NCBI RefSeq assembly: GCF_003815675.1
Contig: NZ_CP033918.1
Location: 3,410,001-3,474,000 of the forward strand
DNA: 64,000 nucleotides
Direction: 5' to 3'
Source: Chryseobacterium sp. G0186
GTDB taxonomy: Bacteria > Bacteroidota > Bacteroidia > Flavobacteriales > Weeksellaceae
The notes under the pieces were generated by a model. The model did not search any database. It saw only the letters and a program-made list of their open reading frames with translations, and was not told the DNA's origin. Shown one piece after another: positions 17,771 to 27,000 of the stretch (position 1 is its first letter; every line of letters begins with the position of its first letter). Both the position numbers and the translations under genes were made by a program.

Positions 17771-18616
17771 CTAAATGATAGATTGTTTCATTTTATACTT
17801 ATACTCTTTAGGGCTTATATTTCCTAGTGCTTCATGTGGTCTGTTGTAATTATATTCTATCCACCATTGATTTGCTTTTTCTTCTGCATCCTGCAAGTTC
17901 TTAAAAACATACATATTAAGAAGTTCATCTCTACAGCTTTTATTCAGCCTTTCAATAAGGCTGTTCTGTGTTGGCTTTCCTGGCTATATGTATTGAATAT
18001 GCACCTTATTTTCCTGCGCCCACAACTGAAGAGTTTTGGAGATAAATTCAGGGCCATTATCTACCCGTATTCGTTGTGGTTTCCGCCCCTGCTGTTTTAA
18101 CTGATCCAAAACCCTTACAACTCTTGCAGAAGTAATACTGGTATCAACTTCCATAGAAAGTAATTCCCGATTATAGTCATCAGCAATATTTAATATCCTG
18201 AACCTTCTCCCATCATATAAACTATCGCTCATAAAATCCATACTCCAGCATTCATCAGACCTCAAAGGAATCTGGATATTCTCTTTAATACGGCTGGGTA
18301 ACCTTTTTCTTATCCTTCTGCGGATACTCATTTTTAAGGCTACATAAACCCTGTGAACTCGTTTATGATTCCAGCCATAGCCTAAATTCCGAATCTTATG
18401 ATAGAGCTTCCAAAATCCGTAACCAGGATGTTCTTCCGAGATTTGCGTTAAGACGAAGATTAATTCTTCATCATTTTTCTTGCTCTTATAACGATAACTA
18501 CGCCTGCTGATACCAATTGCTAAACAACTTTTCCTTTCACTTAAATTGTAGGTATGACGGATAAAGTTGACAATTTCACGTAAACCAGAAGGCTTTACCA
18601 CTTTTTGACAAAACAT
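17771..18616 (-). pseudogene. IS3 transposase orfB with a nonsense mutation
   Basis: IS3-type DDE integrase. The visible 210-residue part has the first two catalytic Asp in CWSMDFMSDSL and RIRVDNGPEF. At 17984-17986 a TAG interrupts the pattern HIQYI-stop-PGKPTQNSLIERLN, where the family has Gln, so a single CAG to TAG change is likely. The same frame then continues in full (the catalytic Glu lies in LIERLN) to a natural stop at 17771-17773. The start overlaps orfA by 41 nt. Confidence 0.88.
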
Positions 18617-18860
18617 CCTTTAAGGCTTCAATCTCTAAACAGCGTTCTGCATAAAGTTTCTTAAGTTTTGAGTTTTCTGATTCTAATTCTCGCATCTTTT
18701 CAATATCTGAACTTTCCATACCCGAATATTTGCTCTTCCAACGATAGAAAGTTCCTTGCGTAATGCCATGATTGCGACAAATTTCAATAACACTCTTTCC
18801 CTGTTCCTGTTCTTTTAAGATTCCAAAAACCTGGAGTTCCGAATATTTACTCTTTTTCAT
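18576..18860 (-). CDS. IS3-family transposase orfA (helix-turn-helix)
   Basis: DNA-binding subunit of the IS3 transposase. I choose the ATG at 18860, giving 94 residues starting MKKSKYSELQ; the longer frame runs into the IS terminal repeat. The helix-turn-helix is around VIEICRNHGITQGTFYRWKS and a leucine-zipper-like coiled coil follows (MRELESENSKLKKLYAERCL). Confidence 0.88.
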   Translation of the reverse strand: MKKSKYSELQVFGILKEQEQGKSVIEICRNHGITQGTFYRWKSKYSGMESSDIEKMRELESENSKLKKLYAERCLEIEALKDVLSKSGKAFWFT

Positions 18861-18923
18861 ATTTAAATTTAAAATTTTTATTGTAAAAATTCTATCTTTA
18901 AATGGATACATTTTTAGGGAAGT

Positions 18924-19481
18924 TTACAATTGTCCGTAATCTATGAATGAGTTTTTATTTATAAATAAGTGAAAAGTGGTAGGTGTTACTTCTATTTTTG
19001 AGATAGGACTATTGGAAATAACAAAAGTGGTTTTATCACTTTGTTCATTTTCTTTAAATGACTTCCCTTGTAAACTATTTTTTACAATGCTTTTAAACAT
19101 CTGAGATGGCATCGAAAATTCCATAAATAAGTTGTCCATATATTCAGTATTTCCTCCAAAGTCAGTTTTTACTCCATCTTTAAAATCAAATTGTATTTTT
19201 TTGATATCTTTTCTTTTAGAATTTTCTTTTTTTGTATTTATCTCATAGTCTACAATTCCTGTCCAGATAGGTAAAGGATTTGCATACTTTTCCTTGAAAA
19301 TTATTATTAAAGTAGAAATTAATTCAGAGAGAGAGCATTTTAATAATAATTCTTCCAAATGTTCTTCTTTATTTATATTCTCCATTGCTTTTGGATCGTA
19401 CTGTTGCTGATCTAATACAATCGCTCTATATTGTTTTGGTGTTACATAATATAACACTTCATAGTCTTTATCTGTTATCAT
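18924..19481 (-). CDS. Protein of unknown function in the immunity cluster; stop codon supplied by the IS
   Basis: A 185-residue acidic/lysine-rich protein starting MITDKDYEVLYYV. An earlier TTG at 19490 also opens the frame, but the ATG lies 2 nt after the SMI1/KNR4 stop, as in the sister gene at 20240. I recognise no family. The IS3 element inserted at its 3' end: without the IS the frame would end GGA CAA TAA, with it the protein gains one Leu and ends at TAA inside the IS. Its position beside SMI1/KNR4 suggests an immunity role, which is inference. Confidence 0.65.
   Translation of the reverse strand: MITDKDYEVLYYVTPKQYRAIVLDQQQYDPKAMENINKEEHLEELLLKCSLSELISTLIIIFKEKYANPLPIWTGIVDYEINTKKENSKRKDIKKIQFDFKDGVKTDFGGNTEYMDNLFMEFSMPSQMFKSIVKNSLQGKSFKENEQSDKTTFVISNSPISKIEVTPTTFHLFINKNSFIDYGQL
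18929..18932. repeat. IS3 target-site duplication, right copy
   Basis: ATTG, matching 17740-17743. Confidence 0.75.
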
Positions 19482-19576
19482 TTTCACCAACCTTCTTCCA
19501 ATATTTTAAAGGCAGTATCTATTTTTTTCTCGATAAAAGTACTGAAGTTTACCTTTAAAGATTTAATCTCTCTTTT
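19465..19576. repeat. 112-bp immunity-junction repeat, copy 1
   Basis: Covers the 3' end of the SMI1/KNR4 gene and the first codons of the next gene (MITDKD). About 90 percent identical to 20224-20335. Confidence 0.85.
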
Positions 19577-19966
19577 CGTATCATCTGTCATAGAATAGTC
19601 TACTAAATAAATGGTTGGATTGTTCCCATCATCTAAATAAAAAAAATAAAATTGTTCACAACCATTACTTTCTGCAAAGAGCCAAAAAGGACGAGTTAGT
19701 TTATTCTTTAATCCTGTTTCTTTAATTTCCTCCTGCATTATTTCATAATGCCAGTCTGAAGAAATCGTTTCCAGATCAGATGTATCCATTATAGGAAGTG
19801 CTCCACATGATTCACCGGCTAAAAAAAGAAATTCAGAGTAAGCCGATGGAAATTGTATGTTGAATTTTTGTTCAACCTTTTTTATTAAATTCTCTGATAC
19901 ACCTCTAATTTTCCTAATTCCAATTTTAGGTGTTAACTGTAGTTTTTTTAAATATTGAATATTCAT
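19484..19966 (-). CDS. SMI1/KNR4 (SUKH) family protein, probable immunity protein
   Basis: A 160-residue SUKH-fold protein; in bacteria this superfamily is a common class of immunity proteins against polymorphic toxins. The signature is the stretch ENLIKKVEQKFNIQFPSAYSEFLFLAGE near residues 25-52, followed by aromatic-rich PFWLFAESNGCEQFYFFYLD. Cytoplasmic. It lies 4 nt after the 89-residue gene and 2 nt before the 185-residue one, so the three form a tight operon. Which toxin it would counter is not clear; the nearest is the beheaded zincin module at 20341-21228. Confidence 0.82.
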   Translation of the reverse strand: MNIQYLKKLQLTPKIGIRKIRGVSENLIKKVEQKFNIQFPSAYSEFLFLAGESCGALPIMDTSDLETISSDWHYEIMQEEIKETGLKNKLTRPFWLFAESNGCEQFYFFYLDDGNNPTIYLVDYSMTDDTKREIKSLKVNFSTFIEKKIDTAFKILEEGW

Positions 19967-19970
19967 CTTT

Positions 19971-20240
19971 TTACTTAATTATTTCTAATGACTGTGGACC
20001 GACTATAAATTCTAATTTTAGGGTTTTTTCATCAAAAGCGGCGGAATAAAGTGCATCTCCATCGTATGGCTGATTACTAGTAGAGACCATATAAGAAACA
20101 ATATGCATTTTTTTAAAACTTCCATCAATTTGCATAATATTTCTTAAACTCACATAATTAATTGAGTCAGGATAGAAAACTTCTTGTTTTTTTTCCAAAT
20201 AATCTTTCAATTTTTTTTCTAAATCTTTATCTGTTATCAT
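19971..20240 (-). CDS. Small protein of the immunity cluster
   Basis: An 89-residue protein starting MITDKDLEKKLKDYLEKKQ. I use the ATG at 20240, 2 nt after the SMI1 remnant stop, rather than the TTG at 20249. Its first six residues equal those of the 185-residue protein because both starts sit in the 112-bp repeat. The N-terminal pattern is also like that of the 97-residue protein at 21449 (MITKEKALEIVKQYLQ). Probably an immunity protein; no family assigned. Confidence 0.6.
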   Translation of the reverse strand: MITDKDLEKKLKDYLEKKQEVFYPDSINYVSLRNIMQIDGSFKKMHIVSYMVSTSNQPYDGDALYSAAFDEKTLKLEFIVGPQSLEIIK

Positions 20241-20335
20241 TTTCACCAATCTTCTTCCAATATTTTAAAGGCAGTATCTATTTTTTTCTTGATAAAAGTA
20301 CTGAAGTTTACTTTTAAAGCCTTAGTATCTCTTTT
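20224..20335. repeat. 112-bp immunity-junction repeat, copy 2
   Basis: Same content as 19465-19576, joined abruptly to the stop region of the toxin module at 20341. Confidence 0.85.
20243..20335 (-). pseudogene. C-terminal remnant of a second SMI1/KNR4 gene
   Basis: Thirty codons ending KKKIDTAFKILEEDW, almost the same as the end of the intact SMI1/KNR4 protein (EKKIDTAFKILEEGW). The rest of the gene is missing; the remnant begins a few bases after the toxin module. A deletion or recombination within an immunity array explains this. Confidence 0.85.
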
Positions 20336-20340
20336 ATGGT

Positions 20341-21228
20341 TTATTTTACATATTTGCTTAGTTGATCATCTTTTAAAAGATAGTTTGTAAAATCCTTAAG
20401 ATTACTATCCTCCCAAGACTCTCTTGCTAGATTTATGAAATCTTTCTTTGTATGCTCGTCTTTCGCATAACATAGAATAGAAATTAGTGGTAACCATGAA
20501 ACTTTAATAATTCCTATAATAGATTGAATATTATTTTCATTATTTAAGATTTCTTCAGTAAGAAGATCTTTAAAATTTGAAGATCTTTTTGCAAATACGG
20601 CGTAATAGTTCATTTTGCCATGAGGAGGTTTAGACTGATAGAAATTTTTAATTAACTCCTGATCAGACATTTTTTCTATTTCTGGTTTGATTGGTATTAT
20701 ATCATACATATTTATAAATTTTTTTATAGATTCTAATAAGTCTGTGTCGGTTACTTCGTCAAACTCACGGACAATATAATTCAACTCATCTTCGAAATTT
20801 AATTTTAATTGTCTGATTATATTATCATGGTTGCCGTTTAATGATTTCACGAAATTTATTTCCTTAGTGTAAGCATTTAACTCTGTCCTTACTCTATAAT
20901 TTACATCAAATAAAGAACTCATTACTAAAAAACCATTCTCTTGATCATCTAAGAAATGTACATACTCATGTTCCCAAGCAGAGATAGAAGCATTCTCATT
21001 AACAATAATTTGACCAGGTTTTCCTTTTGATAACCCTGGAGGATACCCTAATGATTCATCCGACCTGAAAATTAATTCTACTCCTTTATTTTTAAGATCA
21101 AGTGTAATTTGTTTTAATCTTTCAGGATGAGATCTAGATGCAGGACCTAAAATATCTGCTACCGGATCTGCAATAGAATTGAAATAATTACTCCTTATTT
21201 TATTTCTAGTATCATTTCTGGAATTCAA
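20341..21228 (-). pseudogene. Beheaded zincin toxin module (Tox-MPTase-like)
   Basis: The 295 residues look like a toxin C-terminal domain without its delivery part. The start, DPVADILGPASRSHPERLKQ, then GQIIVNENASISAWEHEYVH, recalls zincin metallopeptidase toxin domains; the zinc motif HEYVH is at 87-91. The only upstream start is a TTG lying inside the WYL repeat copy C, in a different frame from the WYL codons, so the normal 5' part has been cut off by recombination. It may still be expressed from promoter C at low level, or be a silent cassette for toxin switching. Family assignment is from memory. Confidence 0.72.
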
Positions 21229-21331
21229 AAGAGTTTAAAAGATAGTCCTCCAGCTGAGAATAGGTAGCCGGAGAACTTTCTAATCTTTTTATAATTAAGG
21301 CATATCTTGTTAGATAAAAGTCTTTCTTCAT
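21213..21331 (-). pseudogene. Truncated WYL regulator copy (first 38 codons)
   Basis: From the ATG at 21331 the frame gives the first 38 residues of the WYL protein, down to NSFEFQ, then Lys and a TGA at the junction with the toxin module. It lies behind an intact copy of the promoter. Confidence 0.9.
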
Positions 21332-21396
21332 GGTAAATTTTGTAAGACAAATATATGCGCTTAATGCGACAAAACGTGTCGTGTTTTATTTTTTTG
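21218..21396. repeat. Direct repeat WYL-C
   Basis: About 95 percent identical to 15904-16082, same orientation; together they bracket a 5.1-kb segment. Confidence 0.9.
21348..21381 (-). promoter_or_regulatory. Island promoter C with dyad operator
   Basis: Minus-strand -7 box TATATTTG (21348-21355), 11 nt, CGACAAAACGTGTCG (21367-21381). It drives the truncated WYL copy and whatever follows (toxin module, immunity cluster). Confidence 0.78.
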
Positions 21397-21448
21397 AAGA
21401 GGTACTATTGAAAATTAATATCATTGTATTTTCTATAATCCGAGTATT

Positions 21449-21742
21449 TTATACTTCTTCTTCATCTTCCCATTCCTCAGCATAGCCATGTGATGTTAAA
21501 GTAAAAAGTACTTCTCCTTTTTCAGCATCTACAATAACAAAGTGAGGAATGGGTTCTGGGTAACCTTCAATGTCATAATTGACAACAAAAGTATTTCGTT
21601 TAGAGTCTTCATATTTTCCATATCCAATCCTTTTTTGTTCCTCATAACGAACCTTATCTTTTTCAACAATAAAAACATAATCTCTTTTTCGATCTTGTAA
21701 GTATTGCTTCACAATTTCTAATGCTTTTTCTTTTGTTATCAT
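21449..21742 (-). CDS. Putative immunity protein of the 750-residue toxin
   Basis: A 97-residue acidic cytoplasmic protein (MITKEKALEIVKQYLQDR..., with a glutamate-rich end). It resembles, from memory, the Imm35/YrhB group of small immunity proteins. Its ATG shares one base with the toxin stop (TAATG), the tight coupling expected for a toxin-immunity pair. It is the last gene of the long minus-strand operon; the next unit downstream begins at promoter C. Confidence 0.72.
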   Translation of the reverse strand: MITKEKALEIVKQYLQDRKRDYVFIVEKDKVRYEEQKRIGYGKYEDSKRNTFVVNYDIEGYPEPIPHFVIVDAEKGEVLFTLTSHGYAEEWEDEEEV

Positions 21743-23994
21743 TATTTTAGATTTATAATTTTATTTAAATTTACTTTTTGTCTTTTTTTAGGAATATCAT
21801 TCACATTGAAAGGTAAAACTTCTACAATTGGATTGCCAACTTTATCTGTTTTTCTTGCTTTATATAAATGTTCATTAATATAATCTTCGGCATGTATTAA
21901 TTCTCTCCGGTTTACATATTTTCGATACTCAATAATTTTATCATATACATATTTTTCTCTATCTAGTAAAGGTTTTTTATAAAAAGCTTCTTTTCCTGTT
22001 TTCATACAGTCTCTAAAATGCATTAATTCATGTAAAACTTCATATGTTGTGGCATTTTCCCTTATAACAAATTTCATACTTATTCCATCTGTAATAAACA
22101 TGGCAGCTTGATTGGGTTTCAATGTAACAACATTTCCTGATGGATAAAAATAACCATCTATCTCTACAGCGCCTTTTGCTTTTCCTAACTGAAAATCAAC
22201 GTTAAAATTTTTAACAAACTTTTCAACAAGAAGAATATCTGCTTCTTCTAAAACCTGCCCTATGTACCGCCCTCTTTTTATCAGGGATACTCCTTCAAAA
22301 GATTCATCAATACTTTTTTTTATGGTTGGCCAACCCTTTTTTAAGAAAGTAAGAAGTTCTTGGAATCCCTCAATTAAATTTTTGACAGACTTTACAACAA
22401 ACTTAGTAAATGTTCTTATTTTGGAGATAGCTCCTTTTACAATACCCCATCCTAATCTAAAAATACCAAGAATTACCTCTTCTATTTTTTGTATAATAAT
22501 GGGAATATCTAATGCTCCACCACTGGCTATAGTTCCTACAATTATTTCAATAATCAATGAAATGATAAAACCATAAACATAACCAAGAAAATAGGCACAA
22601 GGTATAGGATCAAAAGTAAGCTTTATTTCTTTTAATTTTCCATAGATATATTTGACGATATCTGTAAAGTCAATATTTTTAATGGCTTGAATGATCTCAT
22701 CAAATTGTTCTAAAAGGATAGGGAGATATTTATCAATATTCTGAACAAAGTCTTTACCCAATGTGATTCCGTCATAGATCATTTTTATCATTGAAAATAA
22801 AGCTGATACTGCATCTATAAGGCCGTTCCATATACCACATAATAGTGCGTTGTATACTTTTGTTCCATATTTCAGAATTTCTATTTCAGAAATATTTCCG
22901 AGATTAGAAGCTACATCATGCATGATATAGTAAGTATCCAAATAAGGTTTATATAAAATTTCCAATAAACCTTTCGGTGGATTATTGTACTTGAAGTCTT
23001 TACTAATATTCAGCGATTCTTTTACAAAGCTGTTTTGCTCCGTAAGCATTGTCTTTAAATAGCTGCTTATCTCAGCAAAGTTCACAGCCCCACCACTATC
23101 TCTTCCTGAGGAAATAATGGGCTTATATTTATAATTTTTATCAATTTGTCCATTTTCAAGCTCTGGAGCATCGGGCTGCCATCTGTTTTCTTCAAGTCGG
23201 GCTTCTTCAATGGTTTCAATAATTTTTTCAAGAACAGAACTTGTTGCCGCTCTCATAGCATCATTGGTAAGAATCCCAAGGCTGGGATGAATCAAAGAAA
23301 TTCCGCTTGAAAAGAAAGATGCGACTTTGAAGTAAGTTTTAGCAATGTTAATCCGAGTGTCTTCAATATATCCTTTCTGTAAAAGGTTTTTTATCTGATC
23401 ATCTGTTAATTCAGGAACGACAGCCTTTATTTCTTTATAAATGTTGGTATTGTCATACACATCGTAGGAGAGCCTCTCTTTTGAATTCAAAAAAGTTAAT
23501 ACATCCTCTGAAATCTTTATAGCTCCATAGGTTCCACTGACACTGTCTGTAGAATTATCTTCAACAAAAATTAATATTTCTCTGCCTTTAGGACTTGAAA
23601 CATCGAAACATTCTTTAAGTTTTGTCGCCTCTGTAGAAGAAAAGATAATGACTTTAAAAGCAAAGTTTTTTACATCTTCTACACCATAATAGTAAAAGTC
23701 CTTAACTGTAGTTTTGATCACCGATGTTAAATCACTTCTGTTATCAGGAATGTAGGTGAAAGTTCCTTCTACCGGAGGATTGCCATCCGGATAATATTTC
23801 GTCTGTAAATCTTCTGTAGATTGATTAAAGAGTTTCACTGTTGCCAAAGGACTTACATTACTCATTCCTCTTATATTTTCGCCTGTTGTAAAAGCTGTTT
23901 TCAATGTAGGAAATGCAGGGAAAGAAAATTTATTATCCATTGATAAGGCCTCATCCCCAATATCAAAAACATCTTTATAATCTGTGTTTTTCAT
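21742..23994 (-). CDS. Polymorphic toxin with C-terminal zincin metallopeptidase domain
   Basis: A 750-residue protein without signal peptide. Residues 1-230 are mixed alpha/beta and unrecognised. Residues 380-560 are strongly hydrophobic and helical (for example YFLGYVYGFIISLIIEIIVG), perhaps a membrane-penetrating part. The C-terminal 190 residues look like a zincin toxin domain: YEVLHELMHFRD gives HELMH at 655-659, followed by the EKYVYDKI and EDYINEHLYK stretches of the Tox-MPTase4 type (from memory). The downstream 97-residue gene overlaps it by 1 nt. A terminator (24024-24044) precedes it, so its level is probably kept below that of the upstream genes. Target unknown. Confidence 0.78.
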   Translation of the reverse strand: MKNTDYKDVFDIGDEALSMDNKFSFPAFPTLKTAFTTGENIRGMSNVSPLATVKLFNQSTEDLQTKYYPDGNPPVEGTFTYIPDNRSDLTSVIKTTVKDFYYYGVEDVKNFAFKVIIFSSTEATKLKECFDVSSPKGREILIFVEDNSTDSVSGTYGAIKISEDVLTFLNSKERLSYDVYDNTNIYKEIKAVVPELTDDQIKNLLQKGYIEDTRINIAKTYFKVASFFSSGISLIHPSLGILTNDAMRAATSSVLEKIIETIEEARLEENRWQPDAPELENGQIDKNYKYKPIISSGRDSGGAVNFAEISSYLKTMLTEQNSFVKESLNISKDFKYNNPPKGLLEILYKPYLDTYYIMHDVASNLGNISEIEILKYGTKVYNALLCGIWNGLIDAVSALFSMIKMIYDGITLGKDFVQNIDKYLPILLEQFDEIIQAIKNIDFTDIVKYIYGKLKEIKLTFDPIPCAYFLGYVYGFIISLIIEIIVGTIASGGALDIPIIIQKIEEVILGIFRLGWGIVKGAISKIRTFTKFVVKSVKNLIEGFQELLTFLKKGWPTIKKSIDESFEGVSLIKRGRYIGQVLEEADILLVEKFVKNFNVDFQLGKAKGAVEIDGYFYPSGNVVTLKPNQAAMFITDGISMKFVIRENATTYEVLHELMHFRDCMKTGKEAFYKKPLLDREKYVYDKIIEYRKYVNRRELIHAEDYINEHLYKARKTDKVGNPIVEVLPFNVNDIPKKRQKVNLNKIINLK

Positions 23995-24023
23995 TTTTAA
24001 TAATTTTAAAGATTAATAAAAAA

Positions 24024-24044
24024 GGCAGAGTTGTACACTCTGCC
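24024..24044 (-). terminator. Intra-operon terminator/attenuator before the toxin gene
   Basis: GGCAGAGT pairs with ACTCTGCC around a 5-nt loop; six T follow on the minus strand. It lies in the 73-nt gap between the 1260-residue gene and the toxin gene, with no promoter visible after it, so read-through must supply the toxin mRNA. Confidence 0.8.
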
Positions 24045-24067
24045 TCATGAAGTATGATTCAACAGAA

Positions 24068-27000
24068 TTATTGAAGTGCTTTCTTTAATTCAGATAAAGG
24101 AAGTGATGCGATGACTTCTTTAGGATTGTCATCAGTAGTCAGTTCAAGGAACCCACTGTTTAATTCGATATTATCTACGAATTTCTCTCCTCCTGAGTTA
24201 AGTTTAGCGCCAACAACAGAGAATTCGGTTTCTGTAACTACATCTGAAGGAACTTCAAATTCTTCAGGATTTTCTTTTGTGAATGGTAATGCCGTAGCTG
24301 TTTTTAATCCGGCAGAATCTTCCTGTAGAATGTTCAGAGAAGTAGGAAGTACTGTAATCCATGCTTTTCCTTGTTTTACGCCTACCGGCTCACGCAGTTC
24401 GTCTACAATACTCAGATACATTGGATCTCCGATTACCGGGACTTCTCCGCCGTTCCAAATTTTTCCTGTAGACATGAAGAACTGTACTGCATCTTCAAAT
24501 CCTGGTTTTACCGTAACAATTACCCTTGCCATACCTGCCTGAAGGAAGTTTCTGAATAAAGGATCCGTACTTTGAGACAGATACATTTGCTGCCATTTGG
24601 CTTTATCTCCCCAATAATAAGGATAGAAAGTATAATCCATAATGTTCCATTCAAAGGCTTGCTCCATGAATTTTGCCAGTGCAGTATATTGTTCAAGATC
24701 ATCACTTAACACAATACTGAAATCCTGCATTTTTTCTGCTCCATTCGTGAAGTCTTTTCCAAGTGAACCATAATCCTGTAATAGATAAGCAATACAGTTA
24801 TGTTTTAGGATAACTGATTCCATATTACGGAAGAAATTACTTGAATTAAGAGTTTCTCTATTTTTTTCTTCTTCTTCTTTAGCTTTTTTCTCTATTTCTG
24901 CTTTTTTCTCTGCGAAGATGGCGTAAGCTTCATCATAAGCCTTGATAATGGCGTTGAAGTTTTCTAAAAACCATGCAGATAGATAAGCTGCAGAAAGTTT
25001 ACAAGTAATTTCAAATGCGATATTCACCGAGTCAATATTTTCACATCTGTATATGAAGTCGTATGAACCTGTTACATTTTGTGGTGTGAAATAAGCTTCC
25101 TTGTCAGTAGATTTATCATAGGTTGATAATTCTACCATGCCTCCGGCAAAATTACTTGAATGTAAAGTACTTTTACCTCTTGAATCTCTTTCGAAACCAT
25201 AGTACATTTTTACTGCACTGGCCTCATAATTATCAGGAATATCAATTTGTCTGTGTCTTATTTCTCCGTTTCCATCCACTTTTTCCCATTGTTTTCCTAA
25301 AATAAGGTTAATAGGAGATTTTGGTTGATCTGTAAGTTTTACACTGTAATGGTTGGCCCAGTATTCAATCTGTTCTTTAGTCGCTTTCTGGGCGCTCTCC
25401 ATTTTCCATTTATCAGTCACATTTCTTGGATCTAATGGTGGAATTAACTGATCAGATTTCGACGAAGCCGCAGCCAAATTATGAAGTCTTGCAGGTTCGG
25501 GAACCATAAATTCAAACATCGTACGTTTACCATAGTTGAAGATTTGGTTTTTCATTTTTTTGTCTACCCATCTGTAAACACCTACTACATGTTTTTCTCC
25601 ATTTCTGTTGTCAAAACCATGGGCATTGTTTTCTTCAAATTCTTCAATGATTTTTTCAATTCTTTCTTCCGCTACTTTGGTAAGAATTCTTTCAGTAGCC
25701 TTTTCTGTAATTTCCTGAGATTTTGAAATAGCCTGTCTGGTACTGTTTTCTTTAGAGTTTCTGGCCGCAAAACTACCTCCTACTTCGAAAGATTTTCCCA
25801 TACCTCCATATCTGAAATGAGCTTCAGTATTGATATCTTGCTGGATAACATTAGCAACTTCAGACTGCATGTCATTTCTGGTTGTGGTGGTAGTATCGCT
25901 TAGCGTTTCTCTTTCTGTAGACTTTGAAGTCGTCGTTTGAATTTCACTTCTTCTTAATCTACGTGTTGATTTTTGCTTAAACTCTTTTGCCATAATGTTT
26001 TCGATATGAGTGACCTCTCCCGGTACATAGGCATGGGTTGTCTGAACAACTTTTAAGTAATCTGCGATCCCTAATCTTTTTACTCCAAAGTGTTTAGGAA
26101 TAAAGGTTCCCGGCTTATACTGGCCGCTACCTTCGGTTGGATTTCCAGTTTCATCTTTTGTTTCTTCAGTATAAAGAATACCTGTGAAAGTTTTGTTAAG
26201 TTCAACTGCAGAAAGATGCAATGATGCTTCTTTTCCGTTATTGAAATAAATTTTGATATCCAGAGAGCGGATAAACTTACCAAACTTGTCAATTAAGAAT
26301 AATGGCAGTTCCACTTTGTTATCTATCACTTCAATATTGGAAAAGTTTTCTTCATAAAGCCCAAAATCAGTGCTGGCATTAATGGTTACAGAAGCTGCTC
26401 CCCAGGCATTGCTTTCAGCCTGATAATAGAACGTAGCAGTTGCAGGCATTCTTGAAGAGACAGGCTCATAGGATGTTCTTAGATAATAAGACCTTGGAAC
26501 AATACGAGATGCAGCGTTATAAGAATTAGCAACAGGAATCAGTACTCCGCCTATACTTGCATAAGTCTGTTCTTGAGATGGAGATTTCTGAAATAAAGTC
26601 TGAACTTTTACAGTAGTTTCTTCATCCAGTTTTTCAAAAATTTCAGGATAAGTATCAAACTCATCAGTAATTGAAACCTCAACTCTGCTCAATTGCAGCT
26701 TTCTGTCACTTAAAACTGTAATCGTTGAAAAATCTAATCCGTTTTCAGGTTTTTCTTCACTTGTTACTTTTGTAAAAATATTGACAAATAGTTTAAAAGA
26801 ATCTAATGAAAGTTTTTCTTTCAGATCTCCAAAATTAATTTCATTTTTATATTCGAATGTGAATGGTGGAACTTTTAATTTTTCCAATGAAGCATACAGG
26901 GCATCAATTTGTTCTTGCGTTAAACCGCCATTGGCAATCTGCGATTTAATACTTTCATGCATAGTATTGTATCTTTCAATATCGGCCTGATAAGTATTTG

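Larger units (their letters stand above)
17744..18928 (-). mobile_element. IS3-family insertion sequence, inactive
   Basis: A 1185-bp element with imperfect terminal inverted repeats beginning TGTAAGCTACCC (left) and TGTAAACTTCCC (right), flanked by a 4-bp target duplication ATTG. It carries orfA and orfB on the minus strand. orfB is interrupted by an amber codon before the third catalytic residue, so the element cannot move by itself. It landed over the stop codon of the 185-residue gene. Confidence 0.9.
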
